A program made the position numbers and the translations under genes. A stretch of DNA of 64,000 nucleotides from the NCBI GenBank assembly GCA_947493945.1, contig CANLSR010000001.1:372001-436000 (forward strand). Direction: 5' to 3'. Positions 56,094-64,000 of the stretch are shown one piece after another. Under the pieces are notes generated by a model that worked only from the letters and a program-made list of their open reading frames with translations, searched no databases and was not told the DNA's origin. Each line of letters starts with the position of its first letter. Position 1 is the stretch's first letter. Source of the DNA: an uncultured bacterium. GTDB taxonomy: Bacteria; Bacteroidota; Rhodothermia; Rhodothermales; Rubricoccaceae.

Positions 56094-57203
56094 CTACTGG
56101 CCGCTGGCCAGGTTGAACTCGAGGCGCGACTGGCCGCCCGGCTCCACCGTCACCACGCGCTCGTCGGAGCCGAAGCGCGGGTTCGACACGAACACGCGGT
56201 GCTCGCCCGGCGTCAGCTCGGCGCGGTACACCACGTCGGTCGCCTCGTGGAGCACCACGCCGTCGACGACGATGCGGCCCCAGGGGCGCACCAGGACCTC
56301 GAGGACGCCCGTCTGGCCGGTCGCTCCCGAGCGCGCCGGCCGGTCGCTCGTGGCGGGCCGGCGGGTCTCCGACGGGCGGGCCTCCGATGGGCGGGCCTCC
56401 GACGGGCGGGGCCGCGCGGCGGACGGGGCCCGGGAGGCGACGTCGGCGGGCCGGAGGTCGATGGCGGCCTCGAACACGCCGCCCGGCCGGATGTCCACGG
56501 GGCGGACGGACGTCTCGTAGCCCCGGCGCTGGACCGAGAGCGAGTGGCGGCCCGGGCGCACGCCCAGGACCGCGATCGGCGTCTCGCCTATCCGCCGGCC
56601 GTCGATGGAGACCACGGCGCCGGACGGGGACGACGACACGCGGAGCTCCCCGGTCGTGGGCGCCGACGGGGCCCTCCGGACCGGCGCTGACGCCGGCGCT
56701 GGCCGCTCGGGCGCCGACAGGATGTCTTCGGAGCCCTCGGGGGCGTCGGTCACCGCCAGGTCCGTCGGGGGCGCGCCGGGGCTCTCCGGGGCCAGGTCCA
56801 GCTCGGCGACGGCACCGGCCTCGACCGAGACCGTGGTGTCGGTGATCGTGCGCCCGCCCGGCGCGACGATCCGGACCCTCCGCCGGCCCTCGGCGACGCG
56901 GTCGATCCAGAGCGGCACCGCCCCCACCGAGTCCCCGTCGACGAACACCGTGGAGCCGGCCGGGTCCGCGTTGACCCACAGGCTGGGGGACGCGACGGCC
57001 GCCGCGACGCCTCCGCCCGAGGCCTGAGCCTCCAGGGTCTGGTCGGGGCCCTCCTGGGTCCCGCCGTACACCAGCAGGCCGATGACGAGGGCGACGAGGA
57101 CCAGGCCGCCGGCCACCATCCGGGCCAGGGGCCCGCGCGGGTCGCCCAAAGACGACAGGTGCGCCGGCTTGGGAGGGGGAGGAGGCAAATAGCGCTCAGC
57201 CAC
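56094..57203 (-). CDS. PEGA-domain membrane protein
   Basis: A 369-residue protein from the GTG at 57203. A Pro-rich N-terminus (YLPPPPPKP) is followed by a membrane helix (MVAGGLVLVALVIGLLVYGG) near residue 40. Three PEGA-like beta-domains follow: LWVNADPAGSTVFVDGDSVG, LRVSSSPSGAVVSIDGRRIG and LEVLVRPWGRIVVDGVVL. They are joined by disordered linkers with RPSEA repeats. PEGA domains are surface or envelope modules. An ATG at 57266 would add 21 residues through an AT-rich, promoter-like stretch and is less likely. Confidence 0.75.
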   Translation of the reverse strand: MAERYLPPPPPKPAHLSSLGDPRGPLARMVAGGLVLVALVIGLLVYGGTQEGPDQTLEAQASGGGVAAAVASPSLWVNADPAGSTVFVDGDSVGAVPLWIDRVAEGRRRVRIVAPGGRTITDTTVSVEAGAVAELDLAPESPGAPPTDLAVTDAPEGSEDILSAPERPAPASAPVRRAPSAPTTGELRVSSSPSGAVVSIDGRRIGETPIAVLGVRPGRHSLSVQRRGYETSVRPVDIRPGGVFEAAIDLRPADVASRAPSAARPRPSEARPSEARPSETRRPATSDRPARSGATGQTGVLEVLVRPWGRIVVDGVVLHEATDVVYRAELTPGEHRVFVSNPRFGSDERVVTVEPGGQSRLEFNLASGQ

Positions 57204-57417
57204 GGGTTGCAGGTTTTCTAGGCGATCGAGTATACGTTTTATACATTTAACTCTCAGCGAACGCATCGGGCCGGGCACCAGACGGCGCATGAGCCTGTTC
57301 TCTCCGGAAGCGCGCCTCCTCGGCCCCGTCGCGCACGCTGTTCCAGGCGACGCGCGGGTCGACGCCCCAACATCTACAACGGGCTCGACGCGCGCTCGGT
57401 GCCGCTTCCCCCTGACA
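57204..57417. promoter_or_regulatory. Divergent promoter region, AT-rich
   Basis: The stretch 57212-57252 is by far the most AT-rich in this neighbourhood (TATACGTTTTATACATTTAA). It lies between the PEGA gene and the ComEA-like gene and probably holds both promoters. No exact -33/-7 pair is certain. Confidence 0.45.
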
Positions 57418-58374
57418 ATGCCAATTTCTTTCCGCTTCCCGTTGGCTCGCACCGTCGCCGCTGCGGCCGTGTTCTTGCTCGGACCGGGCTCGCTCTGCGC
57501 GCAGCCCGAGCCGGAGACCGGGTGCGGCCCGGCGTTGGAGGTGGCGGAGGAGCAGTACGCCGAGCAGGTCTACGCCGCCGTCGAGCCGCTGCTCCTGGAC
57601 TGCTTTTCCGACATGACGGCGACGACCCCGGAGGTCCGGCAGGCGTACCGCCTGCTCGCGCTCGCCTACATCAAACAGAACCTGATCCCCGAGGCGCACC
57701 AGGCGGTCTCCAGGCTGCTCTACGCCGACAGCGAGTACACGGCGGACCCGCTGGTGGACCTGCCGATCTACATCGAGGTGGTGGACCAGGTGCGCGAGCA
57801 ACTCCGGCCGGACCTGCAGCCGGCCGACCCGCTGCCGCCGGCCGACCTCCCCGCGGCGCCGGCCCCGCCGCCCGCCGCGCTGGCGGACGCGCCCCGCCAG
57901 CCGGACGTCCTGGCCCTGGTGGACCTCAACGCGGCGGACCTGGAGGCCCTGGACGCGCTGCCGGGCATCGGGCCGGCCCTGGCCACGCGGATCCTGACGC
58001 ACCGAGAGCGACACGGGGCCTTCGGCTCGGTCCAGGGCCTGGACGCGGTGCGCGGCATCGGGCCGCGGACGCTGGAGCGGTTGCGGCCCTTCGTGACGGT
58101 CGGCGGAGAGCTCGCGCCCGGCCAACCCGCTGGCCAGACGCCGGCGGACGCCGGCCGCCGGGTGGCGGGTCCGGACCGGCCCCCGGTCAACCTGAACACG
58201 GCGACGGTCGAGGAGCTGGAGACGTTGCCTGGGATCGGCCCCGCGCTCGCCGGCCGGATCGTCGCGTTCCGCTCGGTCAACGGACTCTTCCGGGACCTCC
58301 GCGACGTCCTGCAGGTGCGGGGCATCGGAACGGGCAAGCTGGAGGGCATCGCCGGCCTCGTGACGCTGAGGTAG
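57418..58374 (+). CDS. Exported ComEA-like protein with two helix-hairpin-helix domains
   Basis: A 318-residue protein with a signal peptide (about 1-28). An N-terminal helical region (about 30-130) looks TPR-like (RQAYRLLALAYIKQNLIPEA). A Pro/Ala linker is followed by two ComEA-type HhH pairs: LVDLNAADLEALDALPGIGP from about residue 165, and VNLNTATVEELETLPGIGPA from about 255. ComEA binds incoming DNA in the periplasm in transformation. The ATG at 57418 gives the signal peptide; an upstream in-frame ATG (57289) does not. No other com genes are adjacent. Confidence 0.78.
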   Translation: MPISFRFPLARTVAAAAVFLLGPGSLCAQPEPETGCGPALEVAEEQYAEQVYAAVEPLLLDCFSDMTATTPEVRQAYRLLALAYIKQNLIPEAHQAVSRLLYADSEYTADPLVDLPIYIEVVDQVREQLRPDLQPADPLPPADLPAAPAPPPAALADAPRQPDVLALVDLNAADLEALDALPGIGPALATRILTHRERHGAFGSVQGLDAVRGIGPRTLERLRPFVTVGGELAPGQPAGQTPADAGRRVAGPDRPPVNLNTATVEELETLPGIGPALAGRIVAFRSVNGLFRDLRDVLQVRGIGTGKLEGIAGLVTLR

Positions 58375-58486
58375 CGGCGGGGCGGCGTCAGCGAACGCGC
58401 GCAGGACCGGGCGCGGTCGGCTTTGCACGATCATCGCTGCGCCCGCCGCCGCGAGCCGCCACCTTGGGGCCCGTCCGCCTCCCCCC

Positions 58487-60157
58487 ATGACCGTCTCGCT
58501 CCCCTTCGACCCCGTCCTGCGCCGCGTCGGCGCCGAGGCGGACCGGCTCGGGCTCGACGCCTACGCCGTCGGCGGGGCCGTGCGCGACGCGGTCCTGGGC
58601 CGGCCCACCACCGACCTGGACGTGGTGGCCGTCGGGCCGGGCAGCGGCATCGCGCTGGCCCAGGCGACCGCCCGGGCGCTGGGCATCCGGCCGCCGGCCG
58701 TCTACGCCGCGTTCGGGACGGCCGCCGTGACCGTGCCCGCCGGCCCGCTGGCGGAGCTCGTGGGCGAGGGCGACCGCCAGCGGGACGTGCCCGAGCGCCT
58801 GGTGATCGAGTTTGTCGGCGCGCGGCGTGAGAGCTACCGGGCCGAGAGCCGCAAGCCGGTCGTCGAGGACGGGACGCTGGACCAAGACCTGGCGCGGCGC
58901 GACTTTACGGTCAACGCGCTCGCGGCGTCGCTGGCGGCCGGCCGCTTTGGCGAGGTCACGGACCCGTTCGACGGGCTGGCGGACCTGGAGGCCCGGACGT
59001 TGCGCACGCCGCTCGACCCGGCCGTGACCTTCGAGGACGACCCGCTGCGGATGCTCCGCGCGGCCCGCTTTGCCGCTCAGCTCGGCTTCGAGGTCGCCCC
59101 CGACGCCGTCGAGGCGATGCGCCAGCGGGCCGCGCGCATCGAGATCGTGAGCGCCGAGCGCGTCACCGACGAGATGAGCAAGCTGCTCGCCGCGCCCGTG
59201 CCGTCGGCCGGGCTCGGGCTCCTGTTCCGGACGGGCATCCTGGAGCGCATCCTGCCCGAAGTGACCACGCTGGCGGGCGTCGAGGAGGTCGGCGGGCGGG
59301 CGCACAAGGACAACTTCTGGCACACCCTGGAGGTCGTCGACAACCTGGCCCACCTCCAGCGCGGCGTGGGCGTGGGCGACCGGGCCGACGGCTACGACCT
59401 GTGGCTCCGGTGGGCGGCGCTCTTGCACGACGTCGGCAAGGCGGTGACCAAGCGCTACGAGCCCGGCACCGGCTGGACGTTCCACGGCCACGAGGACGTC
59501 GGCCCGCGCCAGATCGTCCCCGAGGTGTTCCGCCGCCTGCGGCTGCCCTTGGGCGACCCGCTCGACTTCGTCCAGACGGTCGTCCGCTTGCACCACCGCC
59601 CCGCCGCGCTGGTCGACTCCGAGGTGACCGACTCGGCCGTCCGCCGCCTGCTGATGGACGCCGGCGACGACATCGAGGACCTGATGCTCCTCGTCCGCGC
59701 GGACGTGACGAGCAAGAACGCGCGGCGCGTGCGGCGCTACCTCGCCGGCTTCGACCGCGTCGAGCGGCGGTTTGAGGAGGTCGAGGCGCGGGACCGGATG
59801 CGCAACTGGGAGCCGCCGGTCTCAGGCGACGAGATCAAGCGCGAGCTGGGGCTGGCCGAGGGCGTGGCCGTGGGGATGCTCAAGGAGTGGGTGCGCGAGG
59901 CCGTGCTGGACGGGACCGTCCCCAACGAGCACGAGCCGGCCTGGGCCTACGTTCTGGAGCGCCGCGGCGAGGCCCTGCGCCGCGGCGCGCTGTTCGAGGA
60001 GACCATCCGCCGGCTCTCCGGCCCCGAGAAGCGGACCATCGGCGCCGTCAAGGACGCCCTGTTCTGGGGCGACGTGCCCGAGGCGGAGGACGCGGCTCGG
60101 GCCTGGATCCGCACCGTCATCGACGCCGCGCTGGCCGACGACTCGCCCAACGCCTGA
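58487..60157 (+). CDS. CCA-adding tRNA nucleotidyltransferase / poly(A) polymerase with HD domain
   Basis: Adds CCA or A residues to RNA 3' ends. The 556-residue product has the class II nucleotidyltransferase motif GGAVRDAVLGRPTTDLDVV from residue 29. RRDFTVNALA and DPLRMLRAARFAAQLGF follow. An HD domain contains LLHDVGK at residue 312 and FHGHEDVG. The encoded tRNA-Ser and tmRNA here lack CCA, so such an enzyme is needed. Whether it adds CCA, A tails or both is not decidable by eye. Confidence 0.85.
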   Translation: MTVSLPFDPVLRRVGAEADRLGLDAYAVGGAVRDAVLGRPTTDLDVVAVGPGSGIALAQATARALGIRPPAVYAAFGTAAVTVPAGPLAELVGEGDRQRDVPERLVIEFVGARRESYRAESRKPVVEDGTLDQDLARRDFTVNALAASLAAGRFGEVTDPFDGLADLEARTLRTPLDPAVTFEDDPLRMLRAARFAAQLGFEVAPDAVEAMRQRAARIEIVSAERVTDEMSKLLAAPVPSAGLGLLFRTGILERILPEVTTLAGVEEVGGRAHKDNFWHTLEVVDNLAHLQRGVGVGDRADGYDLWLRWAALLHDVGKAVTKRYEPGTGWTFHGHEDVGPRQIVPEVFRRLRLPLGDPLDFVQTVVRLHHRPAALVDSEVTDSAVRRLLMDAGDDIEDLMLLVRADVTSKNARRVRRYLAGFDRVERRFEEVEARDRMRNWEPPVSGDEIKRELGLAEGVAVGMLKEWVREAVLDGTVPNEHEPAWAYVLERRGEALRRGALFEETIRRLSGPEKRTIGAVKDALFWGDVPEAEDAARAWIRTVIDAALADDSPNA

Positions 60158-60158
60158 C

Positions 60159-60187
60159 CCGCTGGCGCCGACCGCCAGCGGCTGGCG
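60159..60187. terminator. CCGCTGGCG/CGCCAGCGG pair overlapping a 15-base repeat copy
   Basis: A perfect 9-base stem (60159-60167 with 60173-60181) starts 2 bases after the stop at 60157. The 15-base repeat CGCCAGCGGCTGGCG occupies 60173-60187, so two alternative foldings are possible. Confidence 0.55.
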
Positions 60188-60245
60188 GTCCGTCTCGCCG
60201 TGGCGCTGAAATCCTTTGCAGGGCTGGCAGGCTCGACCGACGCCG

Positions 60246-60271
60246 TAAGGGCGTAGTGCAATACGCCCCTA
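60246..60271. repeat. Palindromic element GTAAGGGCGTA...TACGCCCCTAC
   Basis: Nearly identical to 15925-15952, including the inner GTGCAA and the right flank CGAAC. It lies in the convergent gap. Confidence 0.85.
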
Positions 60272-60349
60272 CCGAACTCCGAGGCCTCGTCAATTACCGC
60301 ACGCTGGCGGTCCGTCTCGCCGACGGCTTCCGCCGGCCGGGCGCGGCGC

Positions 60350-61831
60350 TTACACCACGCGCTCGGGGTCGGGCGGCGGCGGCGTCTCGCCGCGGTAGCC
60401 GAACACCCGCTTGACGGCGTCGATGGCCAGAGGGTACTGCTTCTGGATGTAGTACTGGTCGGCCGCGCGGCGCACCGCCAGGCCATACGCCGGGTACGGG
60501 ACGATGGTGTCCGAGATCTCGCGCACCGACACGCCCGCCTTCATCGCCACCGCCAGCATCGAGATCAGCTCGCCGCCGCGCTCGCCGATCACGCTCGCGC
60601 CCAGGATCTTGCCCCGCCACTCGGTCGCCAGGATCTTGACGTTCCCCGTCTCGGCGTGCTCGGTAATGGCCCGGTCGACCTTGGTGAACGGGAAGCGGTA
60701 GGTCACGAACGACGTCCCGTCCTCCTCCAACTCGGCCTCCGTCTTGCCCAGCTGGCCCACCTCGGGCGTGGTGTAGGTCGCCCACACGATCCCGTCGCGG
60801 TCGATGGGCGCCGGGATCTTGAGCGCCGCGTTCGTGGCCGACTGCTTGGCCATGTGCTCGCTCATGTGCGTCAGGAGGTACTCGCCCGTGCAGTCGCCGG
60901 CGGCCCAGATGTGGGACACGCTCGTCTTGCACTGGTCGTCCACGGTGATGCCCTTCTCGGTGGACTCGATGCCGGCGGCCTCCAAGTCCAGGCTTTCCAG
61001 GTTGGGCGTGCGGCCGGTCGCGATCAAGAGGCGGTCGCCGGAGATCGTGCGCGCCGTGCCGCTGGCGGAGACCGCCAGCGAGACGTTGCCGTCGGTGCCC
61101 TGGGCGCTCTCCACGTCGGCGTCCAGGACGAACTCGACGCCCTCGTCTTCCAGGACGCCCTGCAGGATGGCCGCGTGGTCGGCGTCGTCTTTCCCCAGGA
61201 TCCGGTCGGACCGGTCGACGATGGTGACGCGGCTGCCCAAGCGGCGGAACGCCTGGCCCATCTCGCAGCCGATGGGGCCGGCGCCGACGATGACCAGGTG
61301 CTCGGGCCGCTCGGTGATCTCGAACAGCGTGTCGTTGGTCAGGTGCGGCGTCTCGTCCAGGCCCGGGATCGGCGGCGTCGCCGCCCGGCTCCCCGAGCAC
61401 ACGATGGCCAGGCGGAACGTCACGTCGCGCCCGCCGGCGTCGCCCACCAGGTGCGCCGAGTGGGGGCCGGTAAACCGCGCCTGGGCCGAGACCACCTCGA
61501 TCCCGAAGTCTTGGTAGATCTCCGGCCGGTCGGCGTCGTGGTACACCTCCTGGCGCGTCTGGCGGACGTCGTCCATGACGGCCTGGAAGTCGAGCGGCGG
61601 GAGCTCCGTGCCGGGCGCGAACCGGTCGATGTAGTCGCGCGCCTGGGCGCGCCGCGCGGCGGCGTGGAGCAGCGTCTTGGACGGGACGCAGCCGGTCCAG
61701 GTGCAGTCGCCGCCCAGGCGGTGGCGCTCCACCAGCATCGTCTTGAGGCCGAGGTTGGCGGCGGTGCCGGAGGCGGTGAGGCCGGCGGAGCCGCCCCCGA
61801 TCACGAGAAGGTCGACGTCGTAGTGGGGCAT
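60350..61831 (-). CDS. FAD-dependent disulfide oxidoreductase (MerA/Lpd-like)
   Basis: A 493-residue flavoprotein. The N-terminal FAD motif is VIGGGSAGLTA and the redox pair is C43/C48 in GGDCTWTGCVPSK. The NAD(P) motif is IVGAGPIGCEMGQAF and the second FAD motif is ATGRTPN...WAAGDCTG. The C-terminus reads VPYPAYGLAVRRA where dihydrolipoamide dehydrogenase has His-Pro...Glu. A true Lpd role is therefore doubtful; a mercuric-reductase-like or other disulfide or quinone reductase is more likely. The leader holds a 3-copy ACACGCCCC repeat. Confidence 0.82.
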   Translation of the reverse strand: MPHYDVDLLVIGGGSAGLTASGTAANLGLKTMLVERHRLGGDCTWTGCVPSKTLLHAAARRAQARDYIDRFAPGTELPPLDFQAVMDDVRQTRQEVYHDADRPEIYQDFGIEVVSAQARFTGPHSAHLVGDAGGRDVTFRLAIVCSGSRAATPPIPGLDETPHLTNDTLFEITERPEHLVIVGAGPIGCEMGQAFRRLGSRVTIVDRSDRILGKDDADHAAILQGVLEDEGVEFVLDADVESAQGTDGNVSLAVSASGTARTISGDRLLIATGRTPNLESLDLEAAGIESTEKGITVDDQCKTSVSHIWAAGDCTGEYLLTHMSEHMAKQSATNAALKIPAPIDRDGIVWATYTTPEVGQLGKTEAELEEDGTSFVTYRFPFTKVDRAITEHAETGNVKILATEWRGKILGASVIGERGGELISMLAVAMKAGVSVREISDTIVPYPAYGLAVRRAADQYYIQKQYPLAIDAVKRVFGYRGETPPPPDPERVV

Positions 61832-61845
61832 GGCGAGCGCGTGGG

Positions 61846-61871
61846 GCGTGTGGGGCGTGTGGGGCGTGTGG
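61846..61871. repeat. Short tandem repeat, GTGTGGGGC-type, about 3 copies
   Basis: Period about 10 bases (GTGTGGGGCG), lying 15 bases upstream of the minus-strand oxidoreductase start. On that strand it reads ACACGCCCC. Confidence 0.75.
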
Positions 61872-61925
61872 GGGTAGAGACGTGCGCGCGCGGCGATCTT
61901 ACGGCCGCCCCCTCTCCCCCCGCCC

Positions 61926-62612
61926 GTGCTCTACCTCCCCACGTTCGTCCGCGACTCCGTCCCCGCTCAGGGCCGGCACGCCGACGGCGAGCCGTTCCGC
62001 GTCTACGCCTCTCTAGAGGAGGCCCAGGCGGCGGCCCTCGTCCCCGGCGACCGGACCGGCCGCGTGCTGGTGCTCGACGACCGCCAGCTGGCGGTCCGCG
62101 CCGGCGACGGGGGCGGCACCGTCGCGTCGGTGCCCCGGGCGGCCGTGCTCAACGTCGACCCCGACGGCGACTACTGGCGGCCGGAGCGCGTGGCGGCCGG
62201 CGGCGGCTACGTCGTCCGCCGGTCCGAGACCGGCGACGTCGAGCTGCTCCTGATCTTCCGGCGCGGCGCGTGGGACTTGCCCAAGGGCAAGCTGGACGAG
62301 GGCGAGAGCGTCCGCGAGGCGGCCCACCGCGAGGTGTGCGAGGAGGTGGGCATCAAAAAGAAGAAGCTGACCGTCACGGCCGACCTGGGCGAGACGGTCC
62401 ACGGCTACGTCTGGGCCAAGCGCGAGGTCTACGCCGTCAAGACGACGCGGTGGTACGCCATGACCACGACGGCGACGCGCTTCGAGCCCGAGACGCGCGA
62501 GGGCATCGAGGCCGTCGCCTGGGTGCCGTGGGCGGAGGCGGGCGGGCGCCTGGGCTTCGAGACGCTCCGCGAGCACATCGCGGCCCTCGACCCGGAGGCG
62601 CTGGGCGTGTAG
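61926..62612 (+). CDS. NUDIX hydrolase
   Basis: A 228-residue protein that hydrolyses a nucleoside diphosphate linked to another group. The NUDIX box is at residues 121-143, with key residues GKLDEGE and REVCEEVG. The N-terminal 85 residues form an extra beta-domain resembling that of some Bacteroidota NUDIX proteins. GTG start after CCCCCCGCCC. The substrate is unknown. Confidence 0.82.
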   Translation: MLYLPTFVRDSVPAQGRHADGEPFRVYASLEEAQAAALVPGDRTGRVLVLDDRQLAVRAGDGGGTVASVPRAAVLNVDPDGDYWRPERVAAGGGYVVRRSETGDVELLLIFRRGAWDLPKGKLDEGESVREAAHREVCEEVGIKKKKLTVTADLGETVHGYVWAKREVYAVKTTRWYAMTTTATRFEPETREGIEAVAWVPWAEAGGRLGFETLREHIAALDPEALGV

Positions 62613-62663
62613 GCCGAGGGGTCGCGCTCCCGGGACCTCCGCCCGCCCGCGGATGCGCCCGTG

Positions 62664-62686
62664 CCGCTGGCGCTCGCCGCCAGCGG
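62664..62686. repeat. CCGCTGGCG/CGCCAGCGG inverted pair
   Basis: A perfect 9-base stem with a 5-base loop in the 280-base convergent gap between the NUDIX and PPK2 genes. Nothing else is recognised in that gap. Confidence 0.7.
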
Positions 62687-62892
62687 GACCGCCGCCCACG
62701 CGTGGACGCACGTCGCGTGCGCCCACCGCCGTGCTGCGGGCCGCGCCATCGGCGCCGCCAGAGGGCCGGACACGTCCGTGGCGGCGACGGCGGCGGTCCG
62801 GCACCAGGCCCGGCGGCTCGTCCTCTTTACAGCCCGGGTCCGCGGCCAAGGTCCGGCGCTATCGCTCGCGGCTGGCGCCCGGTGCCCGCGCC

Positions 62893-63777
62893 TCAGCCGT
62901 CGGCGCCGAGCTCCTTGCGGCCCCAGGCGAGCAGTTCGCGGTGGTCGTCGTCGGGCTCGGGGAAGTCGTCGTGGAGGTCTCGGAGCGCGCCCAGGATCAC
63001 GGCGGCGGCGGCGGCGCGGCTGAACCACTTGCGGTCGGCCGGGAGCACGTGCCAGGGCGCGGCCTCGGTGGACGTCGCCTGGAACGCGCGCTCGTAGGCC
63101 TCCAGGAAGGCGTCCCAGTCGCGGCGCTTTTCGACGTCGGCGCGGCTAAAGTCCCACCGCTTCTCGGGGCGCTCGGTCCGCTCGATCAGGCGGCGGCGCT
63201 GCTCGCCGTTGGAGACGTGGAAAAACAGCTTGACCACGCGGACGCCGTTCTCGCCGAGGTACCGCTCCCAGTCGCGGATCTGGCGCAGGCGGTCGGCCCA
63301 TAGCGCGCCCGTCTCGGCGCCGGCCTCCACCTCGGCCGGCAGATGCTGCCGCTCCAGCCGCTCCGGCGAGACGCGGTCGCCGACGACCTGGTCGTAGTAC
63401 GAGCGGTTAAAGACCGCCAGCTCGCCGCGCGCTGGCAGCGCCCGGGACGCTCGCCACAGGAACGGGTGCCGCGCCTCGGCCTCCGACATGGACGAGAACG
63501 CCGTCGCCGAGCCGGAGCCGGGGTCGACGGCGGACATCACGTGGTGAATGGCCTCGTCCTTGCCGGCCGCGTCCATGCCCTCCATCACCACCAGCAGGCC
63601 GCGCGTGCCGTGCGCCTCCAGCATCAGCTGGCGCCGAGCCAGCTCACGGGCGCCCTGGGCCGTCGCCTCCTCGGCCGCGTCCTCATCGGCAAACGAGCCC
63701 GTGGCGGACGGGTCGACGTCGGCCAGCCGGTCGGCGGGGCCGAAGCGGAAGTCGTCGGGGTCGAGCGTGTCGGTCAT
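62893..63777 (-). CDS. ppk2: Polyphosphate kinase 2 family protein
   Basis: PPK2 enzymes transfer phosphate between polyphosphate and nucleotides. The 294-residue product has the P-loop-like VVMEGMDAAGKDEAIHHVM, FNRSYYDQVV, and FFHVSNGEQRRRL. The lid region is RPEKRWDFSRADVEKR, and APWHVLPADRKWF lies near the end. Single-domain length fits class I PPK2. The ATG at 63777 is chosen; farther upstream the frame runs into a hairpin and the tRNA gene. The donor or acceptor preference (ADP, GDP or AMP) is open. Confidence 0.9.
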   Translation of the reverse strand: MTDTLDPDDFRFGPADRLADVDPSATGSFADEDAAEEATAQGARELARRQLMLEAHGTRGLLVVMEGMDAAGKDEAIHHVMSAVDPGSGSATAFSSMSEAEARHPFLWRASRALPARGELAVFNRSYYDQVVGDRVSPERLERQHLPAEVEAGAETGALWADRLRQIRDWERYLGENGVRVVKLFFHVSNGEQRRRLIERTERPEKRWDFSRADVEKRRDWDAFLEAYERAFQATSTEAAPWHVLPADRKWFSRAAAAAVILGALRDLHDDFPEPDDDHRELLAWGRKELGADG

Positions 63778-63835
63778 GGGCCCGAGATGCGCCGGGACGC
63801 CATCCGTTCCGCGCGCCCCCGGAGTCCGGCATCCC

Positions 63836-63870
63836 CCGGCCCCGCTGGCGGCCGTCGCCAGCGGGGCCGG
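63836..63870 (-). terminator. 15-base perfect hairpin after tRNA-Ser
   Basis: CCGGCCCCGCTGGCG (63836-63850) pairs perfectly with 63856-63870 over a 5-base loop. It lies 43 bases past the 3' end of the minus-strand tRNA. It has no T-run and is the longest member of the GCTGGCG inverted-pair family. Confidence 0.6.
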
Positions 63871-63912
63871 ACGGACGACGCCGGCCCCGAGCGTGTCGGA
63901 GCCGGCGTCGGG

Positions 63913-64000
63913 CGGAGAGGGAGGGATTCGAACCCTCGGTACCCTGTTAAGAGTACACCGCTTTAGCAAAGCGGCGGTTTCAGCCACTCACCCACCTCTC
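63913..64000 (-). tRNA. tRNA-Ser (anticodon GCT), 5' base cut by window end
   Basis: Read on the minus strand it has the acceptor GAGAGG, the D-arm GAGTGGCTGAAACC, and the anticodon loop CTTTGCTAAAG. A long variable arm typical of serine follows, then the T-arm GAGGGTTCGAATCCCTC and CCTCTCC-G. The first G of the 7-base acceptor would be the base just beyond the window. CCA is not encoded. Confidence 0.95.

Overview
The window is very GC-rich (roughly 70 % by eye) chromosomal DNA, densely packed with genes on both strands, with no phage, plasmid or integrase genes. A C-terminal sorting domain of the type IX secretion kind (51571-53469), a PorQ-like protein (27898-28884), the absence of Shine-Dalgarno sequences, and promoter-like TAnnTTnG boxes all point to the Bacteroidota/Rhodothermota side. 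The GC content and protein style suggest a Rhodothermota lineage such as Rubricoccaceae; this placement is inference, not a database match.

Layout: 71-9838 holds ribosomal protein L31, thymidine phosphorylase, a PspA envelope-stress cluster, an enoyl-CoA hydratase, a CorC-type transporter, pantothenate kinase III, uridine kinase and YaaA. At 10010-11290 lie a 31-residue mS38/bS22-like ribosomal gene, an unassigned transcript end with a strong terminator, and tmRNA. From 11331 to 29381 come a hybrid histidine kinase, an M3 peptidase, a secreted LVIVD/DUF305 pair, UppP, an NFACT protein, RecN, SecA and PorQ. From 29412 to 37892 come AroK, TsaD, the queuosine genes queE, queC and queF, and MltG. 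From 38359 to 48684 come an ABC-2-like membrane protein, a Tyr-rich lipoprotein, ProRS and several conserved hypotheticals. From 48848 to 64000 come a CPA2 antiporter fusion, a sorted surface protein, a CDC48 AAA ATPase, PEGA and ComEA-like proteins, a CCA-adding/poly(A) polymerase, a flavin disulfide oxidoreductase, NUDIX, PPK2 and tRNA-Ser.

Functionally the region is mostly housekeeping: tRNA modification (tsaD, que genes), tRNA maturation, ribosome rescue (tmRNA, NFACT), protein export (SecA, T9SS parts), cell wall (UppP, MltG) and envelope stress (PspA). QueE, QueC and QueF cover three steps of preQ1 synthesis, but QueC has lost the usual zinc cysteines.

The least ordinary content is between the genes. 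An interspersed CGCCAGCGG / CCGCTGGCG word family occurs singly, as a 15-base near-palindrome, and as inverted pairs just after genes. Four palindromes are built on GTAGGGGCGTA, and one 167-base MITE-like element is present. Minisatellites of different unit length sit directly against start codons, and three of them share the same 27-base neighbour. Leaders are C/T-rich up to the start codon, which may replace Shine-Dalgarno signals.
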